64,000 nucleotides of DNA from Mesobacillus sp. S13. GTDB lineage: Bacteria > Bacillota > Bacilli > Bacillales > Cytobacillaceae. Below the pieces are notes generated by a model. It searched no databases. It was not told the DNA's origin and saw only the letters and a program-made list of their open reading frames with translations. Every line of letters starts with the position of its first letter. Positions within the stretch are counted from its first letter, which is position 1. Of the stretch, positions 24,865-32,815 are shown in pieces. Position numbers and translations under genes: made by a program. The DNA lies in assembly GCF_020422885.1 (NCBI RefSeq), contig NZ_CP084622.1:482001-546000 (forward strand). Reading direction: 5' to 3'.

Positions 24865-25167
24865 ATGGCGAAGGTTATTGTTATTTACGATCAGCCGAAG
24901 GACCAAGCAGGATTTGAAAAGCATTATTTTGAGGTTCATATTCCGCTTGTTCAAAAGGTTCCAAACTTAAAAGGTGCTGAGGTTCATCGTGTGCTTCAGT
25001 CCATGTATACGGATGAAAAGTTGTACTTGATTGCTGAGCTGAAGTTTGAAAATCAAGAAGTCCTGGCACAGGCGTTGGCAACCCCAGAATTCCAGGAAGT
25101 GCAGGGCGATGTCAAAAATCTAGTAAACTATCTCAATAAGCCGCCAGTAGTGGCGATTGTGGATTAG
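24865..25167 (+). CDS. EthD family protein
   Basis: 100 residues forming one ferredoxin-like dimeric alpha/beta-barrel domain. The family pattern is present: KVIVIYDQPKDQAGFEKHYF then EVHIPLVQKVPNLKGAEVHR, AELKFENQEVLAQALATPEF and LVNYLNKPPVVAIVD. 'YDQPKD...FEKHYFEVH-P' is the EthD signature. EthD proteins are found with degradative operons, where biochemical function is often uncertain. Start ATG follows AAAAGGGGGAAGGAA. It is divergent from the TetR gene and shares the operator region, so regulation by that TetR protein is likely. Confidence 0.9.
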   Translation: MAKVIVIYDQPKDQAGFEKHYFEVHIPLVQKVPNLKGAEVHRVLQSMYTDEKLYLIAELKFENQEVLAQALATPEFQEVQGDVKNLVNYLNKPPVVAIVD

Positions 25168-25178
25168 AGTTTGACATG

Positions 25179-25206
25179 AAAGGGACACGCCGGTGTCCCT
25201 TTTTAA
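25179..25206 (+). terminator. Intrinsic terminator, GGGACAC family
   Basis: AAAGGGACAC (25179-25188) and GTGTCCCTTT (25193-25202) form a perfect 10-bp stem with a 4-base loop and run on into TTTT. Confidence 0.9.
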
Positions 25207-25320
25207 ATTGTCTAGCACTAGCGTTTTGCACCTCGAGTTGATTAAGTTTTACAATCCATGACGGCCTCGATATTAAGGTGTGATTAGTAGGAAAGGTGCC
25301 TTTATTGAAGGTCAAAGCTT

Positions 25321-25590
25321 GCATAAGGGTACGGTTAGTAAGGAAACGTACCCTTATGTGAAGGCCGAAGCCCGCACAAGGATACGATAAATCCGAAATC
25401 GTATCCTTATGTGGCGGGGAGAGCTCGCACAAGGATACGATAACCCCGAAATCGTAACCTTATGTGGTGGGGAGAGCCTGCATTAGGATACGATAACCCC
25501 GAAATCGTACCCTTATGTGGTGGGGAGAACTCGCATAAGGGTACGATAAAGCCGTAATCATACCCTTATGAGGTGGCTGAAGCTCGCATA
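25321..25590. repeat. Tandem hairpin array 4, five units of exactly 53 bp
   Basis: Units start GCATAAGGGTACG or GCACAAGGATACG at 25321, 25374, 25427, 25480 and 25533, with a partial sixth at 25586, always 53 bp apart. CATAAGGGTACGAT and ATCGTACCCTTATG form a 14-bp stem with a 9-base loop AACCCCGAA in the best copies. Spacers GTGGTGGGGAGA...CTC separate stems. A weaker unit lies before the first (about 25268-25320). It sits between converging genes. Stem changes are often matched on both arms (AAGGGTACG with CGTACCCTT, AAGGATACG with CGTATCCTT), meaning pairing has been preserved. Confidence 0.93.
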
Positions 25591-25646
25591 AATTCACAGG
25601 GTACTTTTATATGGAGGGAAAAGTCGGGACCACCCATGTTTCCTGC

Positions 25647-26102
25647 TTACAATTCCTTCGTCATGAACACACTATTGTGGTCTTCCACATAATCCGCAAA
25701 TGGCGGGCAGTAGTGGAAGCCGTTTTTTTCATAAAGTTTCCGTGCGGGGAGGAACGCCTCCATCGATCCTGTTTCCAGGCTTAGTCTTTTATAGCCACGT
25801 CTTCTGGCTTCGTCAATGATGTATTGAAGCACAGCTCGCGCGACCCCTTTACGAAGATGGGCAGAAGCGGTCCTCATTGATTTGAGTTCACCGTGCTGAG
25901 GGTCTAGCTCCTTCAGTGCTCCGCAGCCCATCAGCTTACCGTCCTCCCAAACAGTCCAGAAGGAAATCTCCGGTTTTTTCAATTTCTCCAGGTCTAGAGC
26001 ATGAATGCTCTCCGGTGGGGAGTGAAGTGCCATTCCATGCAAATGCTCCCCAATCAACGAAATAATCTCAGGACCTGTTAAATCATCAGCTTTGATTTCC
26101 AT
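25647..26102 (-). CDS. ysnE: GNAT acetyltransferase, YsnE type
   Basis: 151 residues. It closely follows my memory of B. subtilis YsnE: HLHGMALHSPPESIHALDLE, KPEISFWTVWEDGKLMGCGA, LKELDPQHGELKSMRTASAH, LRKGVARAVLQYIIDEARRR and FLPARKLYEKNGFHYCPPFA. The acetyl-CoA loop is HLRKGVAR, and the closing 'A-R-K-L-Y-E-K-N-G-F' helix is standard GNAT motif B. YsnE was linked by mutant work to indole-acetic-acid production in Bacillus, although its substrate is not firmly known. ATG 26102 follows TTGGAGGAA. It is a single-gene unit. Confidence 0.88.
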   Translation of the reverse strand: MEIKADDLTGPEIISLIGEHLHGMALHSPPESIHALDLEKLKKPEISFWTVWEDGKLMGCGALKELDPQHGELKSMRTASAHLRKGVARAVLQYIIDEARRRGYKRLSLETGSMEAFLPARKLYEKNGFHYCPPFADYVEDHNSVFMTKEL

Positions 26103-26234
26103 GAAAAAAATTCCTCCAATAATGTAGAATCTGGTAAATTAGGAATATCATAACCTGCCTGTAAAATAAAAGACAACTAGTTTTTTAATTATAGGCATCT
26201 TCAAGAATATCTCTGGAAAAAGGTGAGGAAGACA

Positions 26235-27152
26235 ATGATATTATCTACATTAATCAGGAATACATTAGGCACTGTTGGGTTTCCTTTTACATTATGGAAC
26301 CTTGCAATCGAAAGGAAAAATAAAGTTAAACCACCTGGACAGATCATTAAGACGAAATCTTCTGAGGTTCATGCCATTGTTACAGGTGAAGGCCCTATCA
26401 CGGTAATACTGGAGGCGGGGTTCAGTTCAATATCCATTGATTGGTGCTATGTTCAACCAGAGATTTCTAAGGTTGCCCGCGTGGTTTCTTATGATCGAGG
26501 CAGCTATGGATGGAGCAGAACCAAGAGGAGAACGATGACGTCCTTGGATAGTGTGGAAGAAATAAAAGATATTCTTGATCATCTTAAAATACAACCACCT
26601 TATATATTAGTGGGCCACTCTTTTGGCGGTCTCTCGATGAGGCTATTTGCAAGTATGTATCCAAATGAAGTTGCAGGTCTAGTTTTAGAGGATGCTGCCC
26701 ATGAGAATCAGTATATGTTGTCCAAAGAAAATATCAATAGAATCAAGAAATTCAGAAGGCTTGTAACTTTTGGATATATTACTTCACTAGTTGGTATACC
26801 TAGAATGCTGAAACAGAAGATTGGCAGGAAGTTTCTTGCCAAGGAATATGATGAATCACTGGAATATATCGGATATACGTTAGGTGCATATAAGTCTGTT
26901 TACCGTGAATATTTGGATGCTGAAGAGTCCGCGAAGCAACTTTTAAATGCCAAGCCTTTACGTTCGGATTTACCTGTTATTGTAATCAGTGCCAAAAAAC
27001 AACCTGAAGCCTGGAGGCAGGATCAGCAGCTGGTGATCAATTTAACCAATAATACCGAACAGATTGAAGCGGATACTGGGCATTCCGTGCATCTTGAAAA
27101 TCCAGAGATCGTGATAAATAGTATTCTTAAGCTGATAAAGATAAATTCATAA
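26235..27152 (+). CDS. Alpha/beta hydrolase
   Basis: 305 residues, single alpha/beta-hydrolase domain behind a hydrophobic N-terminal helix (LSTLIRNTLGTVGFPFTLW) that may anchor it to the membrane. Nucleophile Ser129 is in GHSFGG, the oxyanion area is EAGFSS, and the base His is in DTGHSVHLENP. The acid is likely in the AKKQPE region before it. YDRGSYGWS and VGHSFGGLSMRLFASMYP are typical of the 'epoxide hydrolase / carboxylesterase' branch. I use ATG 26235, with GGTGAGGA upstream, not the GTG at 26223. The substrate is unknown. It is a single gene, followed by one isolated hairpin unit at 27184. Confidence 0.88.
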   Translation: MILSTLIRNTLGTVGFPFTLWNLAIERKNKVKPPGQIIKTKSSEVHAIVTGEGPITVILEAGFSSISIDWCYVQPEISKVARVVSYDRGSYGWSRTKRRTMTSLDSVEEIKDILDHLKIQPPYILVGHSFGGLSMRLFASMYPNEVAGLVLEDAAHENQYMLSKENINRIKKFRRLVTFGYITSLVGIPRMLKQKIGRKFLAKEYDESLEYIGYTLGAYKSVYREYLDAEESAKQLLNAKPLRSDLPVIVISAKKQPEAWRQDQQLVINLTNNTEQIEADTGHSVHLENPEIVINSILKLIKINS

Positions 27153-27183
27153 GGTGCTCTTTTGCGTCGAAGGGAAGAGGCTG

Positions 27184-27220
27184 TATAAGGGAACAATTAG
27201 TTCATTTACGTACCCTTATA
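27184..27220. repeat. Solitary AAGGGNAC hairpin unit
   Basis: TATAAGGGAAC and GTACCCTTATA face each other across about 15 bases (AATTAGTTCATTTAC). It is one copy of the unit that builds arrays 2 and 4, in the 174-bp gap after the hydrolase. Confidence 0.7.
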
Positions 27221-27325
27221 TGTAGGGTTTTTTAAAAGTGAATGGTACAAAATTCCAGTCATTTATCCTATAGAGATGATATGTTACCCTAAAATAGACT
27301 ATACCTTTCTAGGGAGTGAGATACC

Positions 27326-28162
27326 ATGAGCGAACAAATACGAGTTAATTATCTTCAGGATATATCTGATAAGATTCTTTCGGAAAAACAAAGTCTCATT
27401 AAACATAAAACTCAACTAGATTCCCACCAAACGTCTACCAAACTTGATTCCCTGCTGCAAGAGTGGCGTGAGAATATCATTGACATCTATGCGCTTTCTG
27501 TTGCAAGTGATTTAGAAACTTCTTTCAGCGTATTGAAGGAATGGGGGCGGGAAGCAGTAGACACTTTAGTGAACTATAACCTACCTCTTGAACTAGCTCT
27601 TGATGAAGTCAGAGACTATAGAAATCTTATAGGACACATGATCAAGGACGAAGCGATAAAGCTTAATTTGCCGATAGCTGATTTTTACGAATTAATATCC
27701 AATTTTGATGCCGTAGTGGACCGTGCTGTACATTGGTTAAGCATCTCTTACACACGAGTTTTTTACACTCGGATCCATGTAGCGGAAACCTCTGCTTTGG
27801 AATTGTCCATTCCTGTGATTAAAATTTCAGATAAGATTGGCGTACTTCCTATAATCGGTGATATAGATACACAAAGAGCTCAAGAATTAATGAACAAAGC
27901 TCTGCTTAAAGGCAGTGAGTTATCTTTGGAACATATAATTATTGACCTCTCGGGTGTGCCGATCATTGATACCATGGTTGCTGATCGGTTAATTAAGGTC
28001 GTCAGGGCGTTGTCACTCTTAGGGATTAAGGCTACTCTCTCTGGTATACGCCCAGAAATCGCTCAAACAATGGTGAATCTAGGTGTTGACGTTTCGGACA
28101 TCCCAGTAACCTCGAATTTGCATATGGCTATGGAAAGGTTACTTAAAGTGAAGATTGCTTAG
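27326..28162 (+). CDS. RsbR-type stressosome protein (STAS domain)
   Basis: 278 residues. Residues ~1-150 form a non-heme globin-like RsbR_N sensor (EWRENIIDIYALSVASDLE...), and the rest a STAS domain: GVLPIIGDIDTQRAQELMNK, IIIDLSGVPIIDTMVADRLI and LSGIRPEIAQTMVNLGVDVS. By alignment to B. subtilis RsbRA the two phosphorylation threonines, T171 and T205, correspond to T182 (GDIDT) and T216 (IIDT), and both are kept, so phosphorelay with an RsbT-like kinase is possible. No rsbS, rsbT or rsbU lies next to it, so it is an orphan input module. Start ATG follows AGGGAGTGAG. The terminator is at 28220. Confidence 0.93.
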   Translation: MSEQIRVNYLQDISDKILSEKQSLIKHKTQLDSHQTSTKLDSLLQEWRENIIDIYALSVASDLETSFSVLKEWGREAVDTLVNYNLPLELALDEVRDYRNLIGHMIKDEAIKLNLPIADFYELISNFDAVVDRAVHWLSISYTRVFYTRIHVAETSALELSIPVIKISDKIGVLPIIGDIDTQRAQELMNKALLKGSELSLEHIIIDLSGVPIIDTMVADRLIKVVRALSLLGIKATLSGIRPEIAQTMVNLGVDVSDIPVTSNLHMAMERLLKVKIA

Positions 28163-28219
28163 CTGGAGTAACTTCAGCCTTAACTGATTGAAATAAGGTA
28201 CAGAGGATATAAAAAAACA

Positions 28220-28275
28220 GGGGCGGTGATCAAGTTTCGTAGAATGAAACACGATCTCCGTCCCTTTTTTTTTCT
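28220..28275 (+). terminator. Intrinsic terminator
   Basis: A compound stem: GGGGCGG, GATC and GTTTC pair with GAAAC, GATC and CCGTCCC, with mismatched joints, then TTTTTTTTT. It separates converging genes. Confidence 0.75.
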
Positions 28276-28343
28276 TTTTTAAAAAAGGTAACGACCTGTA
28301 ACCGAATCAATCCTGAATTTTGGTTCCCAATGTTATGGACATT

Positions 28344-29327
28344 CTATTCAGAGATTTTCGCGACAATCTTCCCTTTCACTCTCCGGGTTGAAAGTTCAGC
28401 CAGAGCTTTTGGCACTTCTTCCAATGGGATCACTTTCTCAACCATGGGATTGATTTTCTTATCCTGTAGCATTGAAAGCATATGGTCGCCCATTTCTGCG
28501 AGCGTTTTTTGCTCTCTCAAGTGATTCGATTCGTGCACACTCCCCAGAGCGACCTGGTGGAATGATAGTGGATGGGCGAATGAAATTGCATCGTTTGCGT
28601 TTGGAGGTCCGGCAATGAAAGCGATTTGTCCATTGAAAGCGAGAGCCTTCAGTGACTTGTCTGCATTGTCCCGGCCGACTGTATCGAGGACTAAATCGAC
28701 ACCGAGACCGTTTGTGATGTCCAACGCTTTTTCAACAAAGTCTTCTTGGCGGTAGTCAATGGCATAATCGGCTCCAAGGCTTTTGACATATTCGTGATTG
28801 GCGGATGAGGCAGTTGTTAAAACAGTCAGTCCGGAATTTTTCGCTAACTGGATCGCAAAGCCTCCCACTCCGCCAGCTCCAGCGTGTACCAAAATGGTTT
28901 GCCCTTTAGCAGCATGCATTTTATAAAATAGTGCCTGGTACGCTGTATAACCGGCAGTAGGCAAAGCAGCAGCATCTTCAAATGAAACGCCTTCCGGAAT
29001 GATGGAAACGGTATGTGCTGTTGTCACCCCATACTCTGCGTAGCCGCCTTTTTTAGTCAAGTCCCCATGATAGACGACCCTGTCCCCAACCTTGATATTT
29101 GTAACATCTGAACCCACTTCTTCGACGATTCCAGCTGAATCTAGACCAATAATATGAGGGTATGTCCAATTCGGGTTGCCGCCATTGCCGGTTTTATAGT
29201 CGACAGGATTCAAGGCAGTTGCTTTTATTTTGACGAGGATTTCTCCTTTTCCGGGAGCAGGTTTTTCCGTTGTGCCTACTTTCATTTCAAAAACTTTTCC
29301 TTTGTCTTCTAACAATAATGCCTTCAT
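28344..29327 (-). CDS. Zinc-free MDR/quinone oxidoreductase
   Basis: 327 residues, medium-chain dehydrogenase/reductase. GroES-like N-terminus (ATALNPVDYKTGNGG, HIIGLDSAGIVEEVGSDV), then a Rossmann domain with AGAGGVGGFAIQLAKNSGL (NADPH loop) and SLGADYAIDYRQEDFVEKAL. Catalytic-zinc cysteine and histidine ligands are absent, so it belongs to the quinone-oxidoreductase branch, which reduces quinones or enones with NADPH. I use ATG 29327, with AGGAGA upstream. The gene lies 9 bases after the VOC gene on the same strand. The pair is divergent from an HxlR regulator, the usual arrangement for reactive-electrophile responses. Confidence 0.93.
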   Translation of the reverse strand: MKALLLEDKGKVFEMKVGTTEKPAPGKGEILVKIKATALNPVDYKTGNGGNPNWTYPHIIGLDSAGIVEEVGSDVTNIKVGDRVVYHGDLTKKGGYAEYGVTTAHTVSIIPEGVSFEDAAALPTAGYTAYQALFYKMHAAKGQTILVHAGAGGVGGFAIQLAKNSGLTVLTTASSANHEYVKSLGADYAIDYRQEDFVEKALDITNGLGVDLVLDTVGRDNADKSLKALAFNGQIAFIAGPPNANDAISFAHPLSFHQVALGSVHESNHLREQKTLAEMGDHMLSMLQDKKINPMVEKVIPLEEVPKALAELSTRRVKGKIVAKISE

Positions 29328-29342
29328 GATCAACTCTCCTTT

Positions 29343-29840
29343 TTAGTAAGCTCCTTGTGAATAGGTCAATTCGTAGCTATGTGTATAAATTTCAATCAAG
29401 TTGCCGAATGGGTCTTCGCAGTATACCATCTTATAAGGTTTTTCATTTGGGTAGTATTCGCGGATTGGCATGCGCTGTTTACCGCCGTGAGCGACAATCT
29501 TTTCAACAAGACCTTCAATGTCTGGATCCTGGACGCAAAAATGGAAAATTCCCGTCTTCCAATACTCGAAGTTGTTTTCCGGTGTTTCGTTGCTCGGAAA
29601 TTCAAAAAGCTCGATGCCAATTTTATCCGATGTAGCCAGGTGAGCGATCTTGAACTGCCCCCAGCCTTTGCCGAAAACATCTGTACACATCTGGCCGATT
29701 GGGCTGTCGTCTTCGATTACATCAGATGGTTCCATGATGACGTACCATCCCAGCACCTCCGTATAGAAGCTGACAGCTTCCTCTATATTGGGTACCGATA
29801 AGCCTATATGTGAAAAAGAACGTGGATATGGTTTGTTCAT
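29343..29840 (-). CDS. VOC family protein (glyoxalase/dioxygenase fold)
   Basis: 165 residues, one VOC domain. It opens with SFSHIGLSVPNIEEAVSFYT (HxG-type first strand with a metal-ligand His) and EVLGWYVIMEPSDV. The second module is GIFHFCVQDPDIEGLVEKIV and ends EDPFGNLIEIYTHSYE, where the final Glu is the usual second ligand. The insert GQMCTDVFGKGWGQFKIAHL is longer than in small glyoxalases. Start ATG 29840 follows AAAGGAGAGAACCAA. First gene of an operon with the oxidoreductase. Together they may detoxify a carbonyl or quinone compound. Confidence 0.9.
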   Translation of the reverse strand: MNKPYPRSFSHIGLSVPNIEEAVSFYTEVLGWYVIMEPSDVIEDDSPIGQMCTDVFGKGWGQFKIAHLATSDKIGIELFEFPSNETPENNFEYWKTGIFHFCVQDPDIEGLVEKIVAHGGKQRMPIREYYPNEKPYKMVYCEDPFGNLIEIYTHSYELTYSQGAY

Positions 29841-29917
29841 TTGGTTCTCTCCTTTTTACTAAAAGTCCTTTTTAAGTATAATGAGTAGATGCTGTGATGG
29901 TAAGACGGCACTTTTAT

Positions 29918-29942
29918 GTAACCTGGTAACTTATTAGTAACC
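29918..29942. promoter_or_regulatory. Candidate HxlR operator
   Basis: GTAACCTGGTAAC (29918-29930) overlaps an imperfect palindrome GGTAACTTATTAGTAACC (29925-29942), between divergent genes. GTAAC-type inverted repeats are commonly reported for HxlR-family sites. The binding is not shown. Confidence 0.5.
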
Positions 29943-29997
29943 GTATTTTATATTGACCTATATGGTGTGTCATTATCATGAAGTAGGAGGTTTAATT

Positions 29998-30321
29998 ATG
30001 GCGAAATACAATGTCCCTGTTGAGGCAACTCTTGAAGTGATCGGCGGAAAATGGAAAGTGGTCATTTTATGCTTGCTAAAAGAAGGAGAAAAACGGTTCA
30101 GTGAACTGCAGCGGGCTATGCCTGCGATAACGAAGAAAATGCTTTCCCAGCAGCTTAGGGAGCTTGAAAAAGACGGAATTATCAACCGCAAAGTGTACGA
30201 TGAAATCCCTCCTAAAGTGGAATACTCACTAAGTGAGGAAGGGGAGACCTTAAAGGAAATCCTGAATTTAATGTGTGCCTGGGGTGACAGAAGAATGGGG
30301 AATGAGCCGGATTGCGGTTGA
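29998..30321 (+). CDS. HxlR family transcriptional regulator
   Basis: 107 residues, winged-helix dimer. Family core: EATLEVIGGKWKVVILCLLK, EGEKRFSELQRAMPAITKKM, LSQQLRELEKDGIINRKVYD and EIPPKVEYSLSEEGETL. No Cys is near the N-terminus, unlike the thiol-sensing HypR/YodB types, which have a Cys at about position 6-14. So it may not be a redox switch of that type. ATG 29998 follows GTAGGAGGTTTAATT. It is divergent from the VOC-oxidoreductase operon, which it probably represses through the GTAAC repeats. Confidence 0.92.
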   Translation: MAKYNVPVEATLEVIGGKWKVVILCLLKEGEKRFSELQRAMPAITKKMLSQQLRELEKDGIINRKVYDEIPPKVEYSLSEEGETLKEILNLMCAWGDRRMGNEPDCG

Positions 30322-30442
30322 AGTTGCGCCATCGAAGATTCTATGATTATTTCATTCCCGAATGGTGCACATTATCTGTCAGTTTTGTAAAATAGGAAGA
30401 AATGAACATAACTTGATCTCCAAGTATCGTAAAGTGGTGAGG

Positions 30443-31348
30443 ATGATTCAACAGTTAGTTTTACTTCAACGGGTCATTGATTATATAGAAGACCATATTA
30501 AAGAGGAACTTAGTGCTGAGGAAATGGCGAAAATGGTGGGGTATTCTCCTTATCATTTTTCGCGGATTTTCCAGAAGCAGACGGGTTATACCTTGATGGA
30601 TTATGTGGTCAAAAGGAAGCTCCAGTTTGCGCTTTATGAATTGGTGAAAGGAAAAAAGATCATCGAAATTGCCATGGATTATGGGTTTGAAACTCATTCT
30701 GGATTCACGAGAGCGTTCAAGAAGTGTTTCGGAAGTCCTCCGAGCCTTTATAAGGAGCATGGTCCGACATCACTGCCTCAAAAACTGGATCTGATGAGCC
30801 TTCACGAAAAGAACACGGGTGGCATTGTCTTGCAGCCCCAGATTGTCCGCCGGAGTGCTTTTGACGTTGCCGGGAAAATCTTCAGTATCGAGAATTTTCC
30901 TGCTGACCGCAATGTGCCGGCTTTTTGGGACCAGGAAGGTTTGACAGACGGGTCGATCGAACGGTACCTGTACAAAGAATTGGCACCAAAAAAGCATGGA
31001 GAGTATTGCATCAATTTGAGCCGCAGCCTCGATGAAGACAGGTGCCGATACATGTTTGCTGTAGACTATGACGATGAAAAAGGCTTGCCGGCGGAAATAA
31101 CATCTACCCAAATTCCTGAGGCTGTTTATGCGATATTCCGTACGCCCTTGGTTGAGGTTGACCAATTCGCTGCGGCAATCAAAGGGACGTGGAGATACAT
31201 ACTCGAGGATTGGTTCCCGCACTCCGCTTATGAAGTGGATGAAGAGGGCTTTGATTTTGAATACTATGATGAGAATTGCCATTACTGGGATTTTAAAAAA
31301 GTGTATATGCAAATTCATATTCCAATCAAAGAAAAATCTCGAGGATGA
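30443..31348 (+). CDS. AraC family regulator with GyrI-like effector domain
   Basis: 301 residues. Two helix-turn-helix motifs come first: VIDYIEDHIKEELSAEEMAK, MVGYSPYHFSRIFQKQTGYT and KIIEIAMDYGFETHSGFTRA. The tail GSPPSLYKEHG closes the DNA-binding part (~1-105). The rest resembles the GyrI/SbmC or Rob effector domain (INLSRSLDEDRCRYMFAVDY, AVYAIFRTPLVEVDQFAAAI, YILEDWFPHSAYEVDEEGFD), which in BmrR/Rob-type proteins binds hydrophobic drugs. Start: ATG 30443 has GTGGTGAGG directly before it, so a GTG at 30434 or 30437 is possible. It converges on an MFS exporter across a shared terminator. Confidence 0.9.
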   Translation: MIQQLVLLQRVIDYIEDHIKEELSAEEMAKMVGYSPYHFSRIFQKQTGYTLMDYVVKRKLQFALYELVKGKKIIEIAMDYGFETHSGFTRAFKKCFGSPPSLYKEHGPTSLPQKLDLMSLHEKNTGGIVLQPQIVRRSAFDVAGKIFSIENFPADRNVPAFWDQEGLTDGSIERYLYKELAPKKHGEYCINLSRSLDEDRCRYMFAVDYDDEKGLPAEITSTQIPEAVYAIFRTPLVEVDQFAAAIKGTWRYILEDWFPHSAYEVDEEGFDFEYYDENCHYWDFKKVYMQIHIPIKEKSRG

Positions 31349-31369
31349 TATCACCCTCGAGATTTTTTT
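31333..31369. terminator. Bidirectional terminator, overlapping gene ends
   Basis: AAAATCTCGAG (31333-31343) and CTCGAGATTTT (31356-31366) pair perfectly with T runs both ways. The stops of the AraC gene (31348) and MFS gene (31351) lie in its loop, two bases apart. Confidence 0.9.
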
Positions 31370-32589
31370 ATGACTAACCGATATAAATAAATCACTGGCG
31401 TTAAAAGAAGGGCACTTGTGAGCATGGCGATTTTAATCGAAAAATTTGCGGCAATCAATCCAATTGCCGGCCCTCCGCTAATCTGGCCAATCGCATCAAC
31501 CTGTCCTTTTACCGAGAAGAACGTCGCTCTTGTTGAGGAATCAGGAATGATTTTATTCAGCCATGTATCCTCAAGTGGTGCCATGACAGACCTTGTTCCT
31601 TGGATGATCAGATAGAAGATCAGCAAGCCGATGATGCCGGTCGAAAGAGCGAAACCGGCCAGCGAGGCGATGATCAGAACACATCCGATCAGCAAGGATG
31701 CATAGATGGTGTTTAACTTCTGGTGGAGAGAACTCCGGCTGATAAAATGAAGGCCGACAAATGAAAGGAGCATCACGACAAATTGGATGCTGCCGATCAG
31801 GATGACCCAATTTCCTTCTGTCATATAAGCAAGCTGCGTTTCTTCGAGAAAGTGAGATATCCATAGCCGGTCGAACCCTTCACTATATAACCCGAAAAAT
31901 AAGGCAATAAGGAAGAGAATCCGCATCAGGTAACTGGCCTTTGTATAATGGACCATCTCTTTCATATTTGTCTTCAGCGTCTTCCAAGTGGATGTATTTT
32001 CATGTTGAACAGGATTGAAATTCTCTTCTTTCATAAAAAGGAGCAGGAAAACAGCTAATCCCATCATTGATAATCCGCCAATGATGATCGGCAGGTTGAT
32101 CATGAAAAAATAACCGATCAGCATACTCAAAGGAATCGCGATCACTTCTCCAAGGGTGCCAGCTTTAGCGCCATTCACAAACGCCTCGGAAGCACGCTCT
32201 TCGCCGATTTCATCGGCAATCCAGGCTTGATGCGCTCCGCTTGTGAACGTGTAGCCAATCCCCCAAAGCACCTGGGACACTAATACAGCCACGAAATACG
32301 GAAACGATCCCTCGATGAGGAACCCGGCCCCAATCAAAAAAAATCCGATGATCACAGAAAGCCTGCGACTTTTTAAATCGGCCACAAACCCAGTAGGTAT
32401 CTCAAACAGGAACACAACTGCCTCCAGAACACTTCCAACCAGAACGAGCTGCAACGGATCAAGCCCAACGACCTTCACATGATACAGCAAGTTAACTGTG
32501 AAGATAAACGTAAAAAAGAACTGAGACCAAAAACGTGTGTATAGATAGATTCGATACGAATCCATTTTGTTGATAAATGTCAATTTCAT
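31351..32589 (-). CDS. MFS transporter
   Basis: 412 residues, twelve membrane helices, permease of the major facilitator superfamily at the membrane. The loop 2-3 signature is GFVADLKSRRLSVIIGFFLI (compare 'G-x-x-x-D-R-x-x-R-R'). Other pieces are VLWGIGYTFTSGAHQAWIAD (with the acidic 'AWIADEIGEE'), and the middle loop FNPVQHENTSTWKTLKTNMK. It resembles drug and tetracycline-type efflux proteins and YkuC-like exporters. The substrate is unknown. ATG 32589 has GGGGGGAG directly before it. A TTG two codons later may be the true start. The AraC neighbour with a drug-binding-type domain may control it. Confidence 0.88.
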   Translation of the reverse strand: MKLTFINKMDSYRIYLYTRFWSQFFFTFIFTVNLLYHVKVVGLDPLQLVLVGSVLEAVVFLFEIPTGFVADLKSRRLSVIIGFFLIGAGFLIEGSFPYFVAVLVSQVLWGIGYTFTSGAHQAWIADEIGEERASEAFVNGAKAGTLGEVIAIPLSMLIGYFFMINLPIIIGGLSMMGLAVFLLLFMKEENFNPVQHENTSTWKTLKTNMKEMVHYTKASYLMRILFLIALFFGLYSEGFDRLWISHFLEETQLAYMTEGNWVILIGSIQFVVMLLSFVGLHFISRSSLHQKLNTIYASLLIGCVLIIASLAGFALSTGIIGLLIFYLIIQGTRSVMAPLEDTWLNKIIPDSSTRATFFSVKGQVDAIGQISGGPAIGLIAANFSIKIAMLTSALLLTPVIYLYRLVIKKSRG

Positions 32590-32671
32590 CTCCCCCCTAA
32601 CAAGATTATAGAGAGGGAGAAAGATGATTTCTTTTCCAAATTTGCGGTTTTTTTGAGGTGCCTATAAAAAA

Positions 32672-32696
32672 CAGCGAAGTCACGAGGGCTTCGCTG
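32672..32696 (-). terminator. Terminator of the reverse M48 protease transcript
   Basis: CAGCGAAG (32672-32679) and CTTCGCTG (32689-32696) pair. Read on the reverse strand a T tract follows (A run at 32666-32671). It is 230 bp past the protease stop, so two repeat copies are transcribed in the tail. Confidence 0.7.
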
Positions 32697-32718
32697 CTCT
32701 AGAGTATAATTTGAGAAT

Positions 32719-32770
32719 GGTCCAGCTCCAACGCTTGTAGGAGCTGACCAACCCGCTTCCGCTTTTCGTA
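32719..32770. repeat. CGCTTCCGCTTTTC dispersed repeat, short copy
   Basis: GTCCAGCTCCAACGCTTGT, then GGAGCTGACCAACCCGCTTC and CGCTTTTC. It carries the two ends of a repeat that is common in Bacillaceae genomes in my experience. The middle is deleted relative to the long copy at 32816. Confidence 0.7.
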
Positions 32771-32815
32771 CTGGATAAGAAGGTATAGATTTCTCACCTA
32801 AATTAGTGTCTAGCT

